DNA of 64,000 nt from Olsenella uli (GCF_016899935.1 NZ_JACJJK010000001.1:124001-188000); one strand, 5' to 3'. Shown: positions 47,068 through 56,063, numbered from the stretch's first letter. Program-made: numbers and translations. Notes: generated by a model not told the origin, from the letters alone.

Positions 47068-48198
47068 CTATGCCGCGGGGAGCGCGGCCATGAACGTGGT
47101 GGGGTCGGCGGCGAGCGCCTCGTCGAGCAGGGCCCGCGCCGCCTCGGCGGTGAGGTCGCGGACGAGAAGGGCGCCCGACCCGTATGCCTCGGCGTCCCCG
47201 AGCTCGGCGGTCGTGCGCAGCACGTAGTCCGCGCGCAGCAGCGTGGGGTCGTAGGCGAGCGGGCGCGAGAAGTCGTAGACGGGGCGGCGCGCGCCGGTCG
47301 CGCAGTCGAGCACGTCCTGGACGATCGCGTTGCCGGTGGGGAGGCTGCCCGCCCCCTGTCCGTAGAACCTCAGCTCGCCGACCGTCGTGCCCTCGAGCGT
47401 GAGCAGGTTGAAGTTGCCGGGGACGTTGGCCTCGAGCGAGTCGGCCGCGACGGCCACCGGCTCCACGGCGGCGGCGTAGCGCCCCTCGGAGGCGAGGCCG
47501 TGGCCGAGCAGCTTCACCGTGCGCCCGTGCGCGGCAAAGAGCTCGAGGTCGGCCTTCGTGAGGTTGCGGATGCCCGACGCGGGGAGGTTCTTCTCGCACG
47601 CCACGTCAAAGGCCACGGAGGCCGAGATGATCGTCTTGTTGAGGACGTCGATGCCGTCGATGTCGGCAGAGGGGTCGCGCTCGGCGTAGCCCAGGCGCTG
47701 CGCCTCGGCGAGCACCGCGTCGAACTCCGCGCCCTGCCGGCGCATGGCGTCGACGATGTAGTTGGTCGTGCCGTTCATGATGCCCGAGAAGGACGTGACC
47801 TCGTCGATCCTGCGGACCTTCTCGACGCTCGCGATCCACGGCACGCCGCCGCCGACCGCCGCCTCCACGTAGAGGCCCGCGCCGGAGGCCGCCGACGCCG
47901 CCGCGAACTCGGCGAAGTGCGCCGCGACCACGGCCTTGTTGGACGTGACCACGTGCCGGCCGGACTCAAGCGCGGCCATGACGTAGGTGCGCGCCGGCTC
48001 CAGGCCGCCCATGCACTCGACGACAAGCTCGATCTTCTCGTCCGCGAGGATCTCGTCGTAGCTCGCGGTCATGCGGGGGTCGCTCAGACGGTCCGGCAGC
48101 TCGAGGATGCGCGTCACCTCGACGCCGTCCACGCGCTCGGCGATGATCCGGTCAACGCCGCGGCCGACCGTCCCGTAGCCGAGGATGGCAATCTTCAT
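47068..48198 (-). CDS. hom: Homoserine dehydrogenase lacking an ACT domain
   Basis: Reduces aspartate semialdehyde to homoserine; 376 residues. IAILGYGTVGRGVDR (Rossmann loop), TSNKAVVAAH, VGGGVPWIASV and SGIMNGTTNYIVD are the family blocks in order. The common ~430-residue form ends with a regulatory ACT domain, which is absent: the protein stops after a helical tail (LLDEALAADPTTFMAALPAA). Threonine control may then fall on aspartate kinase. ATG at 48198; divergent from thrC. Confidence 0.95.
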   Translation of the reverse strand: MKIAILGYGTVGRGVDRIIAERVDGVEVTRILELPDRLSDPRMTASYDEILADEKIELVVECMGGLEPARTYVMAALESGRHVVTSNKAVVAAHFAEFAAASAASGAGLYVEAAVGGGVPWIASVEKVRRIDEVTSFSGIMNGTTNYIVDAMRRQGAEFDAVLAEAQRLGYAERDPSADIDGIDVLNKTIISASVAFDVACEKNLPASGIRNLTKADLELFAAHGRTVKLLGHGLASEGRYAAAVEPVAVAADSLEANVPGNFNLLTLEGTTVGELRFYGQGAGSLPTGNAIVQDVLDCATGARRPVYDFSRPLAYDPTLLRADYVLRTTAELGDAEAYGSGALLVRDLTAEAARALLDEALAADPTTFMAALPAA

Positions 48199-48253
48199 GG
48201 GCGTCCAATCTTTCGAGTGTGTGTCCGTCGGGGCGTGCGCCCTGCGCTGCGGC

Positions 48254-48259
48254 TATGAT
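48254..48259 (+). promoter_or_regulatory. Candidate -10 box of thrCB
   Basis: TATGAT 37 bases before the thrC start, in the 97-base divergent region with hom. No clear -35 was found. Confidence 0.4.
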
Positions 48260-48295
48260 AGCTAGGTGCCGGCACGCCTCGACGCAAGGAGCACC

Positions 48296-49777
48296 ATGTC
48301 GTTCTATCACAGCACGCGCTCGGGCGCGAATTCCGTAACAAGCAAGCAAGCTATCCTCGCCGGGATCGCCCCGGACGGCGGCCTCTACGTCTCCGACGAG
48401 CTGGGCGAGAAGCGCCTCTCGCTGGAGGCCGTGTGCGGCCAGACCTACCACGAGACCGCGCGCCTCGTGCTGGGGACGCTCCTGGACGACTATACGGAAG
48501 ACGAGCTCGCGAGCTGCGTGGAGGCGGCCTATGGCGCGCAGTGGGACAACGAGGCCGTCTGCCCGGTGACGCCGCTCGGCACCGACTGGCTGCTCGAGCT
48601 CTACCACGGCCCCACCTGCGCCTTCAAGGACGTGGCGCTGCAGATGCTGCCCCAGCTCATGCGCGTGGCGCGCGGCGCGGACGGCGAGAAGATTATGATC
48701 GTCACCGCCACCTCCGGCGACACCGGCAAAGCCGCGCTCGACGGCTTCGCGGGCGTGGAGGGCATGGGCGTCACGGTGTTCTACCCCGCCGGCAAGGTCT
48801 CCGACATCCAGCGCCTCCAGATGGTGACCCAGCTCGGGGGCAACGTGGCCGTGTGCGCCGTCAACGGCACCTTCGACGACTGCCAGGGCCAGGTCAAGCG
48901 CGTCTTCGCCGACCGCGAGCTCGCGGCGCGCCTCGCCGGGCGCGGCGTCGCGCTCTCGAGCGCCAACTCGATCAACGTGGGCCGCCTCGCGCCGCAGGTG
49001 ACCTACTACTTCGACGCCTACGCGCAGCTCGTGCGCCGCGCGGCCGTCCGCCCCGGCGACGAGGTCACCTTCTGCGTGCCCACCGGCAACTTCGGCGACG
49101 TCCTCGCCGGCTACTACGCCAAGCGCCTCGGCCTGCCCGTGCGCCGCCTCATCGTGGCCTCCAACGCCAACGACGTGCTCACGGACTTCCTCACGACCGG
49201 CACCTACGACCGCCGGCGCGACTTCCACAAGACCATCTCGCCCTCGATGGACATCCTCGTCTCCTCCAACCTGGAGCGCCTGCTCTACTTTGCCTCCGAC
49301 GGCGACTGCGAGCTCGTGGCCTCCCTCATGGCCGACCTTGCCGAGAAGGGCGTCTACACCGTGCCCGACCGCGTCATGGACGAGATTCGCTCCGTCTTCT
49401 CCTGCGGGCGCGCCGACGACGAGGCCACGCGCGCGACCATCCGCGACGCCTGGCGCGAGCTCGACGTCCTCATCGACCCGCACACGGCCGTGGCCAAGCA
49501 CGTGCTGGACGCGACGCCGAGCGACGGCACGGAGCGCGTCTGCCTCTCCACGGCGAGTCCCTACAAGTTCTGCGCCGACGTCCTGGCCGCGCTCGGCGAG
49601 GTCACCGACGGCATGAACGGCTTTGCCTGCATGGACGCCCTCGAGCGCCTCACGGGCACCGTGGCGCCGCCGCAGCTCTCGGGCCTGCGCGCCGGTGAGG
49701 TCCTGCACGACGACGTCTGCGACCCCGACCGCGTGGGCGCGTATGTGGAGTCCGCCTGCGCGCGGGTGTTTCTGTGA
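48296..49777 (+). CDS. thrC: Threonine synthase
   Basis: PLP enzyme that converts phosphohomoserine to threonine; 493 residues, the longer yeast/E. coli-type form. MSFYHSTRSGA and ISPDGGLYV-like AGIAPDGGLYVSDEL open the protein, the PLP Lys is in HGPTCAFKDVALQMLPQL, and the phosphate loop in TSGDTGKAAL. ATG at 48296 follows AAGGAG; an upstream GTG at 48266 lacks one. Overlaps thrB by four bases (GTGA). Confidence 0.96.
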   Translation: MSFYHSTRSGANSVTSKQAILAGIAPDGGLYVSDELGEKRLSLEAVCGQTYHETARLVLGTLLDDYTEDELASCVEAAYGAQWDNEAVCPVTPLGTDWLLELYHGPTCAFKDVALQMLPQLMRVARGADGEKIMIVTATSGDTGKAALDGFAGVEGMGVTVFYPAGKVSDIQRLQMVTQLGGNVAVCAVNGTFDDCQGQVKRVFADRELAARLAGRGVALSSANSINVGRLAPQVTYYFDAYAQLVRRAAVRPGDEVTFCVPTGNFGDVLAGYYAKRLGLPVRRLIVASNANDVLTDFLTTGTYDRRRDFHKTISPSMDILVSSNLERLLYFASDGDCELVASLMADLAEKGVYTVPDRVMDEIRSVFSCGRADDEATRATIRDAWRELDVLIDPHTAVAKHVLDATPSDGTERVCLSTASPYKFCADVLAALGEVTDGMNGFACMDALERLTGTVAPPQLSGLRAGEVLHDDVCDPDRVGAYVESACARVFL

Positions 49778-50682
49778 TCGGGGCCGACGGACAGGAGCGC
49801 CCGGTCGCGATCGTGCGCGTGCCCGCGACGAGCGCGAACGTGGGCGTGGGCTTTGACTGCCTGGGCATCGCGCTCGACCTCACGGCGACCTTTCTCATGG
49901 CGCCCGCCGAGCGTCTGGAGATCGTAGGCTGCGAGGAGCGCTTTCGCGGCGAGGACAACCTCGTCTGGCAGAGCTACCTCGGCGCCTGCGAGCGGCTGGG
50001 CGTGGAGGCGTTTCCGCTCCACATAACGATCCTCTCCCCCATCCCGCTCTCCGGCGGCCTGGGGTCGAGCTCCGCGTGCGTGATTGCCGGCATCGCCGCC
50101 GCGATGGCGCTCGCCGGCGACGGCTTTGACCGCAGGCGAGCGCTCGAGCTCGCCTGCGCGGAGGAGGGTCACCCCGACAACGTGGCGCCGGCGCTTCTCG
50201 GCGGGCTCGTGAGCTCGTTCGTCGACGGCGACGCAACCACCTCGACCCGCATGGACGTAGCCGACAACCTGCGCTTCGTTGCCATCGCGCCGCCCTACGA
50301 GGTCCGCACGGCCGACGCGCGCCGCGTGCTTCCCGAGGAGGTCTCGCGCGAGACGGCCGTCTGGCAGATGGGCCGGGTCGTGGCCACGGTGCGCGCGCTC
50401 GAGCTCGGCGACGCGGTGCTGCTCGGCGCGGCGTGCCACGACCGGCTGCACGAGCCGTACCGCGCGCAGCTCATCCCCGACTACGAGGCGCTGCGAGCGG
50501 CGGCCCTGGGCGCCGGGGCCTGCGCGTTCATGATCTCCGGCTCGGGCTCCACGATGCTCGCCGTGGCCGACGGCGACGAGGCGGCGGCGCACGTGGCCGA
50601 CGCGCTCGCCGCGACGTGCCCCGGCTACTGGCTGCGCACCCTGCCCGCCAACACTCTCGGCACCACCGTCGAGGTCCACTAG
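49774..50682 (+). CDS. thrB: Homoserine kinase
   Basis: GHMP-family kinase of 302 residues that makes phosphohomoserine for ThrC. VPATSANVGVGFDCLGIAL is the N-terminal signature, and PLSGGLGSSSACVIAGI is the GHMP ATP-binding loop; GAGACAFMISGSGSTM is the C-terminal motif. GTG at 49774 overlaps the thrC stop. Completes the threonine pathway with hom and asd nearby. Confidence 0.96.
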   Translation: MIGADGQERPVAIVRVPATSANVGVGFDCLGIALDLTATFLMAPAERLEIVGCEERFRGEDNLVWQSYLGACERLGVEAFPLHITILSPIPLSGGLGSSSACVIAGIAAAMALAGDGFDRRRALELACAEEGHPDNVAPALLGGLVSSFVDGDATTSTRMDVADNLRFVAIAPPYEVRTADARRVLPEEVSRETAVWQMGRVVATVRALELGDAVLLGAACHDRLHEPYRAQLIPDYEALRAAALGAGACAFMISGSGSTMLAVADGDEAAAHVADALAATCPGYWLRTLPANTLGTTVEVH

Positions 50683-50688
50683 GTGTCC

Positions 50689-50727
50689 GTCCTTCTCGGC
50701 CGTCCTTCTCGGCTGTCCTTCTCCCGC
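50689..50727. repeat. Three tandem 13-bp repeats with GTCCTTCTCG
   Basis: GTCCTTCTCGGCC, GTCCTTCTCGGCT and GTCCTTCTCCCGC immediately after thrB. Same core as the repeat at 27126. Confidence 0.8.
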
Positions 50728-50751
50728 CCCCCGTTCTGCTCCCGCCCCTCC

Positions 50752-50875
50752 TTGTCTGGGCAAATATCTGAAACCATCTCCTGCCCCTTTCGCTATCTGG
50801 GTCGCTCTGAGCTGGCCTTTCTTGAAAAGCTGGCGCTATCTGGGTCGAAGTGGTTCCACATGTTTGCCCAGACAA
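50752..50875. repeat. REPIN-like element B, left border of nuclease-like gene
   Basis: Ends TTGTCTGGGCAAA and TTTGCCCAGACAA are inverted repeats; the centre holds two direct copies of GCTATCTGGGTCG (50791 and 50835 regions). Its sequence aligns with the reverse complement of element C along nearly the whole length, including GAGCTGGCCTT. Confidence 0.85.
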
Positions 50876-50922
50876 CGAGAAGGACGGCGGGGGTGGCCGC
50901 CAACACGGAATCGACGGCGCCG

Positions 50923-51993
50923 TCACGCGGCGGGGCGCTCGCAGGTCACCCAGGAGCTGAGAAGGTCGCGGCGCAGAAGCGGCTGCCGACACCGGAAGTC
51001 CGGGTCCTCCAGGTCGACCGGGACCCCCAGCCGCTCCGACACCATGAGCGCGACCTCATCGGTCATCGCCTTGGACGCGAGCTGGTACTTCTCGACCACG
51101 ATCACCCGGTTGCCCACGTGGTTGAGGATGTTCTCCTTCCGCGCGTCCGTCGCCCGCCGGGACGGCTGCTTGTGGACGGCCTCGCCTTTGTACTCCACGA
51201 TGGTCCCGTCGTCCCAGATGAGGTCGCACACGAAGCGGTCCACCCCGTACGCGCGGGTCGCGGCCGCCGGGAGCCAGATCGCGGCGTTGAGCCGGGGCAC
51301 GGGGAGGCCGTAGCCGCCCATCTTGGTCGGGAGGGAGAGCACGAGCGCCACGCGAGCCTCGCCGGGGGACGCGGCGCGTTGCACGGCCAGCTCGAGCAGC
51401 GAGCGGACGCGCCGGGCGCCCCGGGGAAGCCGCTGTCCGGCCGCATCCCGCACGCGGGCCAGCTCGGAGAACCAGGCCCTGAACTCGGCCGCAGTGAACG
51501 CGGGAGGCGCGTGTCGAAGGCCGGTCGGGGACGCGGCATCCGGCACGAAGTAGCCCATGAACTCGCTGAGCAGCTCGATGACGGCGACGTCGCCCAGCGC
51601 GGGCGCGACCTGCACGATGCAGAGGGGCGCACACGCGACGAGCGCGCCTTCCGCCGTCCGACAGAACGAGCCGGCGGGGTAGGCGCCGCCGCAGAGGTGG
51701 CGCACCGCCCCGGGGACGTGCGCCCGACCGGCCTGCCGGGACACCAGACAGTCCACGGGACCGTCGAGCAGGAGCCGCTCCGAATCAAGGACGCGCCCGA
51801 GCACGCCGCCGTTGACGCGCTCCGGCGCGCGGATCAGTGACGTGGGGACGGGCAGCGCCGAGCGGTCGACCAGCGCTCCCTCGTCAAAGAGCAGGTCGAT
51901 GAGCGTATCGCAGCGCGTCTGGCGATCCACGGCACGGCGGGCCTCCCTCCAGAGCGCGACGCCGCTGTGATATCCGATGCAGAGCTCGTCCAT
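50923..51993 (-). CDS. Putative PD-(D/E)XK (DUF559/Vsr-like) nuclease with AbiEi-like N-terminal part
   Basis: Protein of 356 residues, not firmly recognised. C-terminal half fits a DUF559/Vsr-like fold: SPGEARVALVLSLP (Glu212), VCDLIW (Asp257) and VEYKGEAVH (Glu267, Lys269) give the PD-(D/E)XK pattern. The N-terminal half (DGPVDCLVSRQAG..., ending near VACAPLCIVQVA) resembles the linker region of actinobacterial AbiEi/DUF559 proteins, where the phrase is TSPERTLVDLA. ATG at 51993 follows GGGAGGGAGG. Inverted hairpin elements B and C flank it 47 and 133 bases away, so it may be part of a mobile or defence module. Other assignments remain open. Confidence 0.55.
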   Translation of the reverse strand: MDELCIGYHSGVALWREARRAVDRQTRCDTLIDLLFDEGALVDRSALPVPTSLIRAPERVNGGVLGRVLDSERLLLDGPVDCLVSRQAGRAHVPGAVRHLCGGAYPAGSFCRTAEGALVACAPLCIVQVAPALGDVAVIELLSEFMGYFVPDAASPTGLRHAPPAFTAAEFRAWFSELARVRDAAGQRLPRGARRVRSLLELAVQRAASPGEARVALVLSLPTKMGGYGLPVPRLNAAIWLPAAATRAYGVDRFVCDLIWDDGTIVEYKGEAVHKQPSRRATDARKENILNHVGNRVIVVEKYQLASKAMTDEVALMVSERLGVPVDLEDPDFRCRQPLLRRDLLSSWVTCERPAA

Positions 51994-52126
51994 GGCAGCC
52001 TCCCTCCCATAACGGTGCGGGAGAAAGCCGCTCAGGTCGCCGACGTCCCAAACCGACGCAAACCTAAACGACAGCTTCGTGTCAGGGAACAGCAAGACGT
52101 TCTTCTCGTCCGCCGCCCGCGCCCCT

Positions 52127-52296
52127 CCCCTCGCCACCCTCCCCCTTCGTTGCCTGGGCAAACATATGGAACCAGTTTGACCCAGATAAGCCCATCCGAT
52201 TAGAGAAGGCCAGCTCAGGGCGACCCAGATAAGTCCCCGGCGGTCAGATGGTTTCAGTTGTTTGCCCAGATAACGAGAGGGGGAGGTGGCGAGGGG
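52127..52296. repeat. REPIN-like element C, right border of nuclease-like gene
   Basis: Arms of about 37 bases: CCCCTCGCCACC...TGGGCAAA on the left and its near-complement TTTGCCCA...GGTGGCGAGGGG on the right. Internal half-sites CTGGGCAAAC-N11-GTTTGACCCAG form palindromes. Inverted relative to element B. Confidence 0.85.
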
Positions 52297-52348
52297 GACA
52301 GGACAGGCGAGAAGGACGTCGGCAGGCGAGAAGAACCTCGACATAGAA

Positions 52349-52395
52349 AAAAAAACGGCGACGGACCTGGGAGGAGGATAGGTCCGTCGCCGCCT
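52349..52395 (-). terminator. Terminator of livF
   Basis: Minus-strand GGCGACGGACC...GGTCCGTCGCC stem followed by GTTTTTTTTT, 20 bases after the livF stop. Very strong intrinsic terminator. Confidence 0.8.
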
Positions 52396-52416
52396 GACGC
52401 CGTATGTGTCCCGACG

Positions 52417-53124
52417 CTAGCCGCCGAGGTAGGCCTTGCGCACGTCGTCGTCGACGAGGAGCTCGGCGCCGGTGCCGGTCTTCTTGATCGTGCCGATCTC
52501 CAGCACGTAGGCGCGGTCCGCGATGGAGAGCGCCATGTTGGCGTTCTGCTCTACCAGAAGGATCGTGGTCCCAGCCTCGTTGAGCTGCTTCACGATGGCG
52601 AAGATCTCCTCCACCAGGATGGGCGCGAGGCCCATGGAGGGCTCGTCGAGCATGAGCAGGCGCGGGCGGCTCATCAGGGCGCGGCCCATCGCCAGCATCT
52701 GCTGCTCGCCGCCGGAGAGGGTGCCGGCCACCTGGCTGCGGCGCTCCTTGAGGCGCGGGAAGTGCGCGTAGACCTTCTCGAGCGTCTCCTTGTTCTCGGC
52801 GTCGGAGCGGGTGTAGCCGCCCATCTCGAGGTTCTCGGCCACGGACATCTGCGTGAAGACGCGCCGTCCCTCGGGGCACAGGGCAAGCCCGCGCTCGACG
52901 ATCTTGTGGGCGCGCAGCCCCACGAGCGAGGAGCCCTCGAGCTCGACGGAGCCTGACTCGGGCTTGATGAGGCCCGCGATGGTGTTGAGCGTGGTGGACT
53001 TGCCCGCCCCGTTGGCGCCGATCAGCGTCACGATCTCGCCCTCGTTGATGTCGAAGGAGATGCCGCGCACCGCCTTGATCGCACCGTAGGAGACGTGCAG
53101 GTCATGTACGGAGAGAAGGGCCAT
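52417..53124 (-). CDS. livF: Branched-chain amino-acid ABC transporter, ATP-binding protein LivF
   Basis: ATPase subunit of 235 residues. Walker A is IGANGAGKST, the signature LSGGEQQML and Walker B LLMLDEPSMGL, with the LivF-type start LLSVHDLHVSYGAIKAV. ATG at 53124 directly follows the livG stop. Last gene of livJ-HMGF. Confidence 0.95.
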   Translation of the reverse strand: MALLSVHDLHVSYGAIKAVRGISFDINEGEIVTLIGANGAGKSTTLNTIAGLIKPESGSVELEGSSLVGLRAHKIVERGLALCPEGRRVFTQMSVAENLEMGGYTRSDAENKETLEKVYAHFPRLKERRSQVAGTLSGGEQQMLAMGRALMSRPRLLMLDEPSMGLAPILVEEIFAIVKQLNEAGTTILLVEQNANMALSIADRAYVLEIGTIKKTGTGAELLVDDDVRKAYLGG

Positions 53125-53985
53125 CTACTTCACCCCCTGCTTGCCGAGATACGCCTCGATGACGCGCGGGTCGTTCTGGATCTGCTCGGGCGTGCCCTTG
53201 GCGATGATCTTGCCGTAGTCCAGCACGCCCACGACCTCGCACACGCCCATGACGAGCGACATGTCGTGCTCGATCAGCAGGATGGCGATCTGGAACTCGT
53301 CGCGGATCTTCTGGATGTTCTCCATCAGCTCCTCGGTCTCGGCCGGGTTCATACCGGCCGCCGGCTCGTCGAGCAGCAGCACCTTCGGGCCCGTGGCCAG
53401 CGCGCGCAGGATCTCCAGGCGGCGCTGGGCGCCGTACGGGAGGTTTCCCGCCTGCGTGTCCGCGTACTTGCGCATATCGAAGATGTCCAGCAGCTCGAGC
53501 GCGCGGTCGTGGAACTCCGCCTCCTGCCTCCAGTGGCCGGGCAGGCGCAGCATGTCGGTCAGCAGGTGCGTCTTCATCGTGTTGCCAAAGCCCACGAGCA
53601 CGTTCTGCTCGACCGTCATCTGCGAGAACAGGCGGATGTTCTGGAACGTGCGGGCGATGCCCATGCGGTTGACCTCGGCCACGGACTTGCCGGCCGTGTC
53701 GTAGCCGTCGATGAGCACGGTGCCGCGCGTCGGCTTGTAGACGTTGGTGAGCAGGTTGAAGATCGTGGTCTTGCCGGCGCCGTTGGGACCGATCAGGCCG
53801 GAGATCTCCGTCCTGCCCATCGCGATGTTGAAGTCGTCCACGGCGGTGAGGCCGCCGAAGTCGATGCCCAGATGCTCGGCCTGCAGCACGGGAATGCTGC
53901 CGAGGTCGCGCTCGGGGATGAGGTTGGGCGTCTCGACCTGCACGAGGACGGGACGGTGCCGCTTGGTGCCCTTATCGCTCGGCAT
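53125..53985 (-). CDS. livG: Branched-chain amino-acid ABC transporter, ATP-binding protein LivG
   Basis: ATPase subunit of 286 residues. Walker A LIGPNGAGKTTIFN, GIARTFQNIRLF (typical of LivG), signature LPYGAQRRLEI and Walker B VLLLDEPAAGMNP are present. The N-terminus is about 30 residues longer than usual. ATG at 53985 follows GGAGGTGAG and overlaps the livM end by 14 bases. Confidence 0.95.
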   Translation of the reverse strand: MPSDKGTKRHRPVLVQVETPNLIPERDLGSIPVLQAEHLGIDFGGLTAVDDFNIAMGRTEISGLIGPNGAGKTTIFNLLTNVYKPTRGTVLIDGYDTAGKSVAEVNRMGIARTFQNIRLFSQMTVEQNVLVGFGNTMKTHLLTDMLRLPGHWRQEAEFHDRALELLDIFDMRKYADTQAGNLPYGAQRRLEILRALATGPKVLLLDEPAAGMNPAETEELMENIQKIRDEFQIAILLIEHDMSLVMGVCEVVGVLDYGKIIAKGTPEQIQNDPRVIEAYLGKQGVK

Positions 53986-55135
53986 CGGCGCTCACCTCCT
54001 TCTCCCCCGCCGCATCGGCGGGAGCGTCGTCACGCTTTCTCCAAGGAAAGTCCCGGTTCATGACGCGCTCGATCACGCGGGAGAGCGAGAAGTCGTAGGA
54101 GCCGAGAAGACCCTGCGGCCGGAAGATCATGACTATGATCAGCACCACGGCGTAGGCAATCATGCGGTACTCGGAGAACGCGCGCAGCGCCTCGGGAAGG
54201 ATCGTGAGGACCGTGGCGGAGAGCGCAGAGCCGAGCATGGAGCCCATGCCACCGAGGACCACCATGACCAGGATCTCGATCGACTTCATGAAGCCAAAGA
54301 CCGCCGGCTGCAGCACGCCGACGCAGCCCGCGTACAAGCCGCCGGCCACGCCCGCAAAGAACGCGGACACGACGAAGGCGAGCGTCTTGTAGTACGTGGT
54401 GTTGACGCCCGTGGCCTCGGCCGCGATCTCGTTGTCGCGAATCGCCAGGATCGCGCGGCCGTGCCGGGACTTCATCATGGTGTGGATCAGGAAGCACACC
54501 ACCGCGACGCAGCCAAACACGAGCAGGAAGCTCGAGAAGCCCGGAATGCCCGTGAGGCCGGCCGCGCCGCCCGTGAGCTCAAAGCCCAGCACGTCGTCAA
54601 TGTTGAGCATGACGACGCGAATGATCTCCGCAAAGGCAAGCGTAATGATTGCGAGGTAGTCGCCCTTCAGACGCAGGGCGGGAATGCCGATGACGATGCC
54701 GGCCACCGCCGCGCACAAACCGCCGACGACAAGGCCGCCGATCACGAGGACCAGCGCCATGGGCGTGCCGGTCACGAAGTCGCGCGCGCCGACGCCGAGC
54801 ACCTCGCTCATGCGGATTATGAAGATCGAGCAGCCATAGGCGCCCATTGACATGAAGCCGGCGTGGCCGAGCGGCAGCTGGCCCAGGTAGCCGGTCGCAA
54901 TGTTCAGCGAGACAGCGAGGATTATGTAGATTCCCACCTGCTCGAGCACCGTGGACTGGTAGCGGTTGATCGCACCGCCGTCGATCATGAGCTCGCCCAG
55001 GACGAGAAGGACGAGCACCACGACGGCGTTAATCGCATAGCGCGCGGGCATTGGGAGGCGGCGGTACACGCCGGTGTCGCCCTTGGAGGCGCTGGCGGAA
55101 ATGACGGGCTTATCCTCGGTCTTTTCGTGTCTCAT
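53972..55135 (-). CDS. livM: Branched-chain amino-acid ABC transporter, permease LivM
   Basis: Membrane permease of 387 residues with about eight to nine helices. A basic cytoplasmic start (about 1-35) is followed by VVVLVLLVLGELMI. AFMSMGAYG-like HAGFMSMGAYG and the EAA-like GRAILAIRDNEIAAEATGVN are diagnostic of LivM. The tail is charged. ATG at 55135 follows GGGGGTG; the longer upstream frame lies over livH in another frame and was rejected. Confidence 0.94.
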   Translation of the reverse strand: MRHEKTEDKPVISASASKGDTGVYRRLPMPARYAINAVVVLVLLVLGELMIDGGAINRYQSTVLEQVGIYIILAVSLNIATGYLGQLPLGHAGFMSMGAYGCSIFIIRMSEVLGVGARDFVTGTPMALVLVIGGLVVGGLCAAVAGIVIGIPALRLKGDYLAIITLAFAEIIRVVMLNIDDVLGFELTGGAAGLTGIPGFSSFLLVFGCVAVVCFLIHTMMKSRHGRAILAIRDNEIAAEATGVNTTYYKTLAFVVSAFFAGVAGGLYAGCVGVLQPAVFGFMKSIEILVMVVLGGMGSMLGSALSATVLTILPEALRAFSEYRMIAYAVVLIIVMIFRPQGLLGSYDFSLSRVIERVMNRDFPWRKRDDAPADAAGEKEVSADAER

Positions 55136-55146
55136 GCTCACACCCC

Positions 55147-56019
55147 CTAGACCTTCTCGCTCATGGTGCGGCCGAAGATACCAGTCGGGCGCACGACGAG
55201 GACGATTATGAGCAGTAGGAACACGACCGCGTCCTTCCAGACGGAAAGGCCAATCGCGGTCACGAAGACCTCGGCAAAGCCGACGAGCAGGCCACCCACG
55301 ACGGCGCCGGGGATCGAGCCAATGCCGCCGAGGACCGCCGCGACGAACGCCTTGGTTCCAAGCATCATTCCCATCGTCGGGTTCACCTGCGTGTAGGCCA
55401 TGGCGTAGAGGACCGCACCAATGCCCGCGAGCGCCGAGCCCACGGCGAAGGTGAACGAAATCGTGGAGTTGACGTTTATACCCATGAGACGAGCCGCGCC
55501 CATGTCCTCGGAGACCGCGCGCATGGCCTTGCCCAGCTTGGTCTTCTGCACGACGAGCGTGAGCGCCACCGTGGCGGCGATGGTCACGAGGACCGTCAGC
55601 ACCGACGGGAACGACAGCGAGAGGCCGCCGAGCTGGATCGTCGTGAGGTCGGTGTAGGCCGGCACCACCTTGGCGTCGGCGCCAAAGACGAGCTGGGCGC
55701 CGTTCTCGAGGAAGTACGACACGCCGATGGCGGTAATGAGGATCGAGAGCCTCGGCGCGTTGCGCAAGGGCGCGTAGGCGACCTTGTCTATGAGCACGCC
55801 CATGAGCGTGCACGCCGCGACCGACAGCACGATCGCGAGCACGGGGGGAAGCCCCAGCTGGGCCATGACCAGCCACGACACATACGCGCCGACCATGATG
55901 ATGTCACCGTGGGCAAAGTTGAGCAGGAGGATGATGCCGTACACCATCGTATAGCCCAGGGCGACGAGCGCGTAGATGCTGCCGAGCTGCAGGCCGTTGA
56001 GCACCTGCGTGATGAACAA
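55147..56019 (-). CDS. livH: Branched-chain amino-acid ABC transporter, permease LivH
   Basis: Membrane permease of 290 residues. FITQVLNGLQLGSIYALVAL is the standard LivH opening, then LLNFAHGDIIMVGAY, and the EAA-like KAMRAVSEDMGAARLMGIN. Start is TTG at 56019 behind AGGAG. It is the second gene of the operon, separated from livJ by an intrinsic terminator. Confidence 0.94.
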   Translation of the reverse strand: MFITQVLNGLQLGSIYALVALGYTMVYGIILLLNFAHGDIIMVGAYVSWLVMAQLGLPPVLAIVLSVAACTLMGVLIDKVAYAPLRNAPRLSILITAIGVSYFLENGAQLVFGADAKVVPAYTDLTTIQLGGLSLSFPSVLTVLVTIAATVALTLVVQKTKLGKAMRAVSEDMGAARLMGINVNSTISFTFAVGSALAGIGAVLYAMAYTQVNPTMGMMLGTKAFVAAVLGGIGSIPGAVVGGLLVGFAEVFVTAIGLSVWKDAVVFLLLIIVLVVRPTGIFGRTMSEKV

Positions 56020-56063
56020 GGAAGAGCTCCTCTCAAATCTGCGCGGGAGAGACCGCGTCTAGC

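Larger units (their letters stand above)
51994..52416. other. Gene-free stretch upstream of the nuclease-like gene
   Basis: Contains the nuclease leader, element C (52127-52296), GAGAAGGAC/GAGAAGAAC motifs at 52310-52335 and an A9 run near 52347. On the minus strand this is the region after livF; a GGCGACGGAC...GTCCGTCGCC inverted repeat at 52358-52395 with following T run (minus) is a probable livF terminator. No coding region seen. Confidence 0.6.
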
